A stretch of 64,000 nucleotides of DNA from Prosopocoilus inquinatus. Lineage: Eukaryota; Arthropoda; Insecta; Coleoptera; Lucanidae. This document shows, piece after piece, positions 58,618 to 64,000 of this stretch. A program made the position numbers and the translations under genes. The DNA is taken from assembly GCA_036172665.1 (NCBI GenBank), contig CM069873.1, positions 30,744,001 through 30,808,000 on the forward strand. The letters are read 5' to 3'. The notes beneath the pieces are model-generated. The model was not told the DNA's origin and did no database searches. It saw only the letters and a list, made by a program, of their open reading frames with translations. Within the stretch, counting starts at the first letter, position 1. Every line of letters starts with the position of its first letter.

Positions 58618-58892
58618 ATTTTTCGTATTGATTTCCATAAAATATTCTAGTTTGTCATTTTTGACAACTGATTTGTTCAAGGTCAAATACCCACTGTCGC
58701 GTGTCAAAAACATATGATGGCAATATCTGTGTCTTTAGACAGAGATCGAGTGCCTTAGTACGGCTTATATAGCAGAGCCCCCTCAGAGCTCGAAATTTCT
58801 AGAATGACCGCGTAGCTTCAGTCATGTTTTGTAACGCAAGGTGGCGTGTCTGATGCTAAAAAAAGATCTGTTTGCGCGTCACGGCTGTAACA
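58618..58892 (-). mobile_element. 5' LTR, truncated
   Basis: The minus-strand start is TGTTACAGCC (58892-58883), the same as the start of the other LTR at 54965. The two share about 125 bp at the start and the region with GTCAAATACCCA(C/G)TGTCGCG. The LTR is cut near 58620, where it joins gag-derived sequence, so its 3' part and the primer-binding site are gone. Confidence 0.85.
58765..58771 (-). promoter_or_regulatory. TATA box of the LTR promoter
   Basis: TATATAA read on the minus strand, in the context GCTATATAAGCC, lies at a sensible place in U3, upstream of ACTCGATCTCTGTC, which probably holds the start site. In the other LTR the same site reads TGTATAGG and is decayed. Confidence 0.6.
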
Positions 58893-61352
58893 ATACAATT
58901 TAGGGCCGATATTTTCATCTCCCATTAACTTTGATCATTGATTTATTCCCACAGTAACAATTAAAGAGATAATTGTCTCTATAAGAATTTAATCAACGGT
59001 TAAACTTAATCAGAGATGAAAAGACTGGGCCTATACAAATTTAAATATAAAACAAAGAACGTGAAATTTAATTCCAATACAGGTAGATTCATTAACAAAA
59101 ATATATTTTAATATGAACAGTTTTCTTTTTAATTAAGTCCGAATGATTGAAATATTAAGTAAGCAACAACCAAAAGTAATTCAAGATAATAAAAAAATAA
59201 ATACCAATAAAATTATAGTAATAAAGAGAAAAATGGTTTGGAAAGAAACACGAATATTCAGCACATAACAAAAAGTCTTAGACAGTAGCTTTTCTTCTTA
59301 CGCAAAACAATTTTTTTGTTTCACCGTAAAAAATTGGTATTTTCATTCGCGAAATAAATTTCAAACTGAGAAAACTGACTGACTGAAAAAAAAAATTATA
59401 AAAAAATAATAAACGGGGAACGTGCCACGTAATTAGATCAATAGGCTTCGATTCCAAGAACTAGAAATATCTATTTCTTGTACAACATTGTGACCTGTAA
59501 CTAGGTCCAGGACTATACATGTCCGGGCCCGTGTTCAACTTTTTTATCGGGTCCCTCTTTGTTAATATAGCCTGAAGTTCAGAAAACGCATGTAAACTTA
59601 ATTTTTTTTAAGATTGCATAAAAAACAAAATAAAAGGAAGAAAAAATAAATAAAGCAGTATAAATGTTCTTTGTAAACATAATACAATAAAGTATTAAGA
59701 AATTAATTAATAAAATCTAAACTGCTCTAATATAGGGTGTTCATAGATAGCTTCTACAATAGCTAATTTTCTTATCTGAATTTTTATGAAATAAATTATG
59801 AAAGTTACAAAACCTTGATATGCACGGCTAGCTATTTTATTTCTTGCTCCATTCCAAAATCAGAAAAACAAGGTTTTCGAGATATTCAACCTTTTTAAAA
59901 GGAACAGCATGATTTAGTATTTAATTTATCATTACATAAAATTTGTACGCAAAAATATCCTTAATTGAGTGTATAAATTAAGGGCAATATTGCAGTTACC
60001 GTAAAGTTGACATTGATCTTTCGGTGCAAAATTCGAAGAAATAATGCTTCTGCTTCTGGCTCTGACTTTGTACACGTTACAATTTTTATAAAAAAAACTT
60101 GCATATCTACTTACTGAATATTCGATCTTTTACAGCTGCAAAATTGTTCAAAAAAATAATTTAATTGTTTTCCTAACTATATTTTAGCTACACATTGTTA
60201 TTTTATAATCATTTTTTATAAGGATATTTTAGCCTAAAACTTTTTTTTTATTTAGTTAATCCTGTGAATATTTTTTCTGGTGGACATTGTGGAGTGATTG
60301 GATAAGCCCGCCCCACGTTGTTGTCTGCTGTGAGTTTCTATTAAACCGAGCTTTTATTCGAAGTCAATTAAATTTTGTTTCGCTTTAAAACATTGGTATG
60401 CACGGCCATGAGCTCAATTACGGCATCGTTATTGCACTAGCGCTTTAAATTCCCGAGAATATATCCAATAAATCTGTCGGCTAAAAGTTCCTTTCAATAA
60501 TTGTTAGGAAACAAGAAGAAAACATCGAAGTTTAATACGTGTGAAAGCTCGAGCTAAAGTGAACTGGAAAATCGCGAGCTTTAAGGAATTTAAGCACTTG
60601 ATTTATTGATTGACTTCTTGGAGTGCTCCGGACTAAAAAGATTATTTGGATAGCAAATTTGACGACTTAGCATTTGAATAACAAAGATCCTCTTTACGGC
60701 CGGAATTTATTTTGACGATAATTTCGATTATACAATTGCAGCGGAGCTATTCCGCCGAGTGTTATTACACGAATTGTGTTTCTGCTGGAGAAATGTTATT
60801 CAGAATTTCAAAATCAATTTCATACAAACGTCAAGATGCGAGATGTGAGTTGTGATTTAGTTTCTCAATCCGAAATAAAAGATATGACCTTTTCGAGATA
60901 CATAAGCGCTTTCATAGTTTACATTCCAAGTTTGATTACGTTTGAGAAGTTCAGATCGAAATGTTATGATAAATTTTAGGAAAAAAGGCACAGTGCAATA
61001 GATTTACTTCGAAATGTTCGGCTCAGATAATCTGTACTTCTTGAAATCTCATATTTGTATAGGATTTCTATTTTAAATTTACTGTTGTATTGACAGCACA
61101 GAAGAATGATAAGTACGTGTTTTGTGTACCATATACATATTTTATTTGTAAATAACAAATGCAATTAATTTATTTTTTGACATGACTGTAAGTATTTCGG
61201 CAGTATAGTTGAATTTATCAATAATTTTTAAAGGTAATTTACTTATAACACTTATTCTCATTAAATCTAATTTATTTAGAATATTGGCCGAGCGTTACTT
61301 ATTCACTGACTTCCGCAGCGTCACTGTCCTCTACTTTTCCAGCAGGTAGCTT
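58893..61352. other. No recognised gene or repeat
   Basis: Sequence is AT-rich with A/T runs. The part 60300-60800 is less AT-rich and non-repetitive, without a readable coding frame of recognisable kind, and could be regulatory; this is speculation. Confidence 0.45.
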
Positions 61353-63002
61353 ATACCGGGTGTCTCAAGATGGACGGCGATTGACGGTATATAGGAAACC
61401 GTAATACCTACAGCTTATAAAATATTTTTAAGTATCTGAGCTGGCCGCAAGGAGGCGCAATCAATGGGCTCAACAATGAAAATTAATTTTACTAACAAAA
61501 GTCCCGATATAAGGTGCAGCTTTGGTAGCGCCAATAGAAATCTGAATTAATTCTGCACAACTTTGATTTTAGACTTATTATCGTACCACCGTTAATAAGG
61601 GCGGAGAAAACAGTTGAAAAATTCACTATAAAAGATGCCATAACCTCGGAAGTCTTTATCAGAAATTAACGAACTTCGGCTCATTTGAAAGGGAATTTTA
61701 AGGTGATTTAAAATTTCTATTCAACGACTACGGCTAATTTGTTTTAAAGTAGCTAGAGGGTGTTATTTGCGAAAGTAGTAGTTTTTCACAGTTTTCCAAA
61801 AAATCTTAAATGGAAAGGTGTCTTTCTTTTACAATAGTTACAGAGCCTACAAATCGGTGAACATTATGGTGAAAACCCGAAATGATTATCTTTTTCCGTT
61901 CTCAAAGAGTTATTATCAAATACGTCTATTATTTAATTGATGATATTAGCGGGAGGAGAAAGTTAAAATAAATGCTATCGAGTAATAATTCCTGTAAAAG
62001 TTTTTATTAATGTTAGGACATTTTTCAGAAGCAATAAAAAATGTTTTTAGGAACACAGAATATTTAAACACAAGAACATAATAACAAGCAGAGAAACAAG
62101 AATAATTCAAACACTAAATAAAAGCAATGAACAGTAATCATGCACTGTGCAATTTTTAACTGTGCCGTTATACATATATTTTATTGTTCGCATAGAGTTG
62201 TGTAGAAATTATTATTGATATCCTTACGGATAGTAAACGACTATTTTGAGATCAAAGATCGATAATACTTTGAAAATATTTTAGGTGCAGACCTTCAATC
62301 ATTGTTGTTTACAATGTATGTACATAAATGTTCAAAGCGCTCTCCGTCATTTAACATTTTATTATTCATTACTTTTATTTAGTGCCTGTCTTTTTCTCAT
62401 TTATGTGTTTGTTTAGATTGGTTTTTATCTTCAGTTAATATACTCATTTTTCACCAAAATGTTCTCCTAATTGGATGCTTTGTAATCACTGTGAAAGAAT
62501 GACGCCTTTCCGTTTAAATTTTTTTGGGAAACTGTGAGAAATTATTACTTTTGCAAATAACGCTCTCTAACTACTTTATAACATAGTAGCCGGAGTCGTT
62601 GAATCGAAACTTTAAATCAGCTTAAAATTCACTTTCATATGAGCAGAAATTCGTTAATTTCTAAGTAAATAGTAATAATTGTAAGTAAATAATTTAACGG
62701 TTTTCTCCACCTTTATTAACGGTGATACAATAATAAGTCTAAAATCAAGGTTGTGCAGAATTAGTTCAGGTTTCTAATGGTGTTATCAAAGCTGCACCTT
62801 ATTTCGAGACCTTTGTCAGTAAAATTAATTTTTATTGTTGAGCCTATTGATTGCGCCCCCTTGCGGACAACTTAGATACTTAAAAATAGTTTCTTTGAAT
62901 TTCTCTTGGTCACTTTGACAATAATTCTTTTCTACCGAAGCTGTAGGTATTACGGTTTATTATATTCCGCAAATTGCCGCCCATCTTGAGACACCCGGTA
63001 TA
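61353..63002. mobile_element. Foldback element of 1.65 kb with about 550-bp arms
   Basis: Ends are TATACCGGGTGTCTCAAGAT in both orientations. The arms 61353-61900 and 62450-63002 share CGTAATACCTACAGCTT, GCGCAATCAAT(G/A)GGCTCAA, AATTAATTTTACT, AAGGTGCAGCTTTG, TTGATTTTAGACTTATTAT, GAAATTAACGAA and CGACT(A/C)CGGCTA. The right arm has a roughly 30-bp insertion relative to the left near 62890. The 0.55-kb centre is AT-rich and non-coding. The terminal motif is shared, with changes, by the elements at 7917, 9984 and 35849. Confidence 0.88.
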
Positions 63003-63051
63003 TCCTGATAATTTGGCCAGGATGATTGACTTTTCTAGTTTGTCGCACTCA

Positions 63052-63099
63052 ATTGTAATGCACCAACGCCCAGCCGATTGGGCGTTAAATCATTACAAT
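63052..63099. repeat. Hairpin with 21-bp arms
   Basis: ATTGTAATGCACCAACGCCCA (as 63052-63072) is inverted at 63079-63099 with three mismatches and a 6-base loop. It lies between the foldback element and the LINE 3' tail. It may be part of the LINE target site or a small MITE. Confidence 0.7.
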
Positions 63100-63114
63100 G
63101 TTATTGTGTAATTT

Positions 63115-63137
63115 TGAATAATAATAATAATAATAAT
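63115..63137. repeat. (AAT)n microsatellite at the LINE 3' end
   Basis: There are seven AAT units. On the minus strand they follow AATAAAG directly, and short simple-repeat tails of this type are characteristic of some LINE clades, so it probably marks the retrotransposon 3' terminus. Confidence 0.85.
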
Positions 63138-64000
63138 CTTTATTGTCTTTTCAGAGCTACAAAAGCCATAAGACTAGTCAAAAATACATAGATAAGCTTA
63201 CACAAGTAAACTTCAGTCAAAAAAAAAACATTTAGCAGTAAGAAACAATACAAAATCAATACAAAATATAAACCAACACTCACTTTAAAATTAACTGAAA
63301 CGAATGTCCCCCAAGCTGTACGGACACAGATCTATAAGAATTGATTTGATGCGCCTTTTAAAGGGCTTGACAAATTTTATACGTTTTACATCTTCAGGTA
63401 ATGAATTAAACATCTTCAAGCCATAAACCATTAAGCTTTTGTTAAAACAGGCGGATTTGTGAATTGGAATATTAAAATCTGATCTATTTCTTGTGTTATA
63501 AACGTGAAATTCACTATTTCTAGTGAAATTACTTTGATTTACAAAAATGTACTCCAAGAGCTTGAAGATATATAATCCGTACAATGTTAATATTTTGTAC
63601 TGCCCAAAATAAGTTCTACAGGATGTTCTATTGTCTACACCAGCGATCATTCTAATAACTCTTTTTTGAGAAATAAAGACATTTTTAAATTGCGATGATG
63701 AACCCCAGAAACAAATTCCATATGCTAATCTGCTTTCGATCTGTGTATAGTAAAATGATAAAATAACATTAGTAATCAAAACTTATTTTAACATTCTGGG
63801 TTGATAAGCTATGGAATTTATTTTTGATATGAGATTATTACAGTGTACCTCCCACGACAGGTTCTGATCAATAGTTACGCCTAGGAATTTAACAGAATTA
63901 AATGTAGTTAGCTTAGTGCTATTAATTGTAACGTCTAAATTCATGTCTTTTTTTATTTATTTTATGATGAAAATGCATATACCCAGTTTTGGTGGCGTTT
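63138..64000 (-). pseudogene. 3' part of a non-LTR retrotransposon (LINE), running off the right edge
   Basis: From 64000 leftward on the minus strand: NATKTGYMHFH (end of the RT palm/thumb), then after a frame change VKFLGVTIDQNLSWEVH, a TAA after PRMLK, and the frame 63779-63291 with YYTQIESRLAYGICFWGSSS, SQKRVIRMIAGVDNRTSCR, HVYNTRNRSDFNIPIHK, GLKMFNSLPEDVK and FKRRIKSILIDLCPYSL before the stop. These are the conserved post-RT motifs of CR1/Jockey-like LINEs. About 150 bp of 3' UTR with AATAAAG at 63144-63138 (minus) precedes the AAT tail. A frameshift and one internal stop show it is dead. It is the same family as the relic at 12.5-13.2 kb. Confidence 0.88.

Larger units (their letters stand above)
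53050..58892 (-). mobile_element. Defective Ty3/gypsy-type LTR retrotransposon
   Basis: On the minus strand, from right to left: a 5' LTR remnant (58892 to about 58620), directly fused to the end of gag (zinc knuckle), protease, reverse transcriptase, RNase H and integrase, a polypurine tract, and a 3' LTR from 54965 downward, interrupted by a DNA transposon. The protease-RT-RNase H-integrase order is diagnostic of Ty3/gypsy. The primer-binding site and most of gag are deleted. Stops, frameshifts and a catalytic substitution show it cannot replicate. No env gene was seen. The left limit (about 53050) is approximate. Confidence 0.92.

Overview
The window reads as nuclear DNA of an insect, possibly a beetle, although the order is my inference. 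It is strongly AT-rich and gene-poor, with very long introns, short coding exons flanked by spliceosomal splice sites, and dense layers of decayed transposons, including tRNA-derived SINEs. There are no operons, Shine-Dalgarno sites or CRISPR arrays. Most of the long open frames I examined are chance frames or transposon relics.

Host gene: one multi-exon gene on the minus strand encodes an immunoglobulin-superfamily cell-adhesion protein of the klingon / IgLON-like type. Two internal exons are visible. Exon 41652-41452 carries the second half of the first Ig domain, and exon 14945-14673 carries the complete second Ig domain. Both boundaries between them are phase 1, and the reading frame continues exactly across a 26,506-bp intron (41451-14946). 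The signal-peptide/first-half exon and the third-Ig/GPI-anchor exons were not found and presumably lie outside the window on either side.

Layout. 1-14672 (downstream intron): a tRNA-type SINE, two hAT MITEs with exact 8-bp target duplications (2625-3139 and 5024-5201), a run of foldback elements with TACAGGG/TACCGGG-type ends (3.8-10.4 kb), and a LINE relic (12.5-13.2 kb). 14946-41451 (large intron): a broken MULE transposase that still has a 61-bp intron, a copia-type reverse-transcriptase relic, a 2.5-kb foldback with inverted internal direct repeats (19571-22112), a pogo-like MITE and three further inverted-repeat elements. 41653-52338: a palindromic MITE, local duplications, a Tc1/mariner-type transposase relic, SINE fragments and one unassigned GC-richer candidate exon near 51.1-51.3 kb. 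52520-58892: a defective Ty3/gypsy LTR retrotransposon on the minus strand (zinc knuckle, protease, RT, RNase H, integrase), whose downstream LTR is split by a 1.45-kb DNA transposon with a TA duplication. An inverted copy of part of the same LTR lies alongside. 58893-64000: a quiet stretch, a 1.65-kb foldback element and the 3' part of a second LINE entering from the right edge.

The only gene likely to be functional is the Ig-superfamily gene; everything else recognised is repeat-derived and mostly inactive. All coordinates of repeat ends without a stated target duplication are approximate (about 5-20 bp), since they come from reading inverted repeats by eye.
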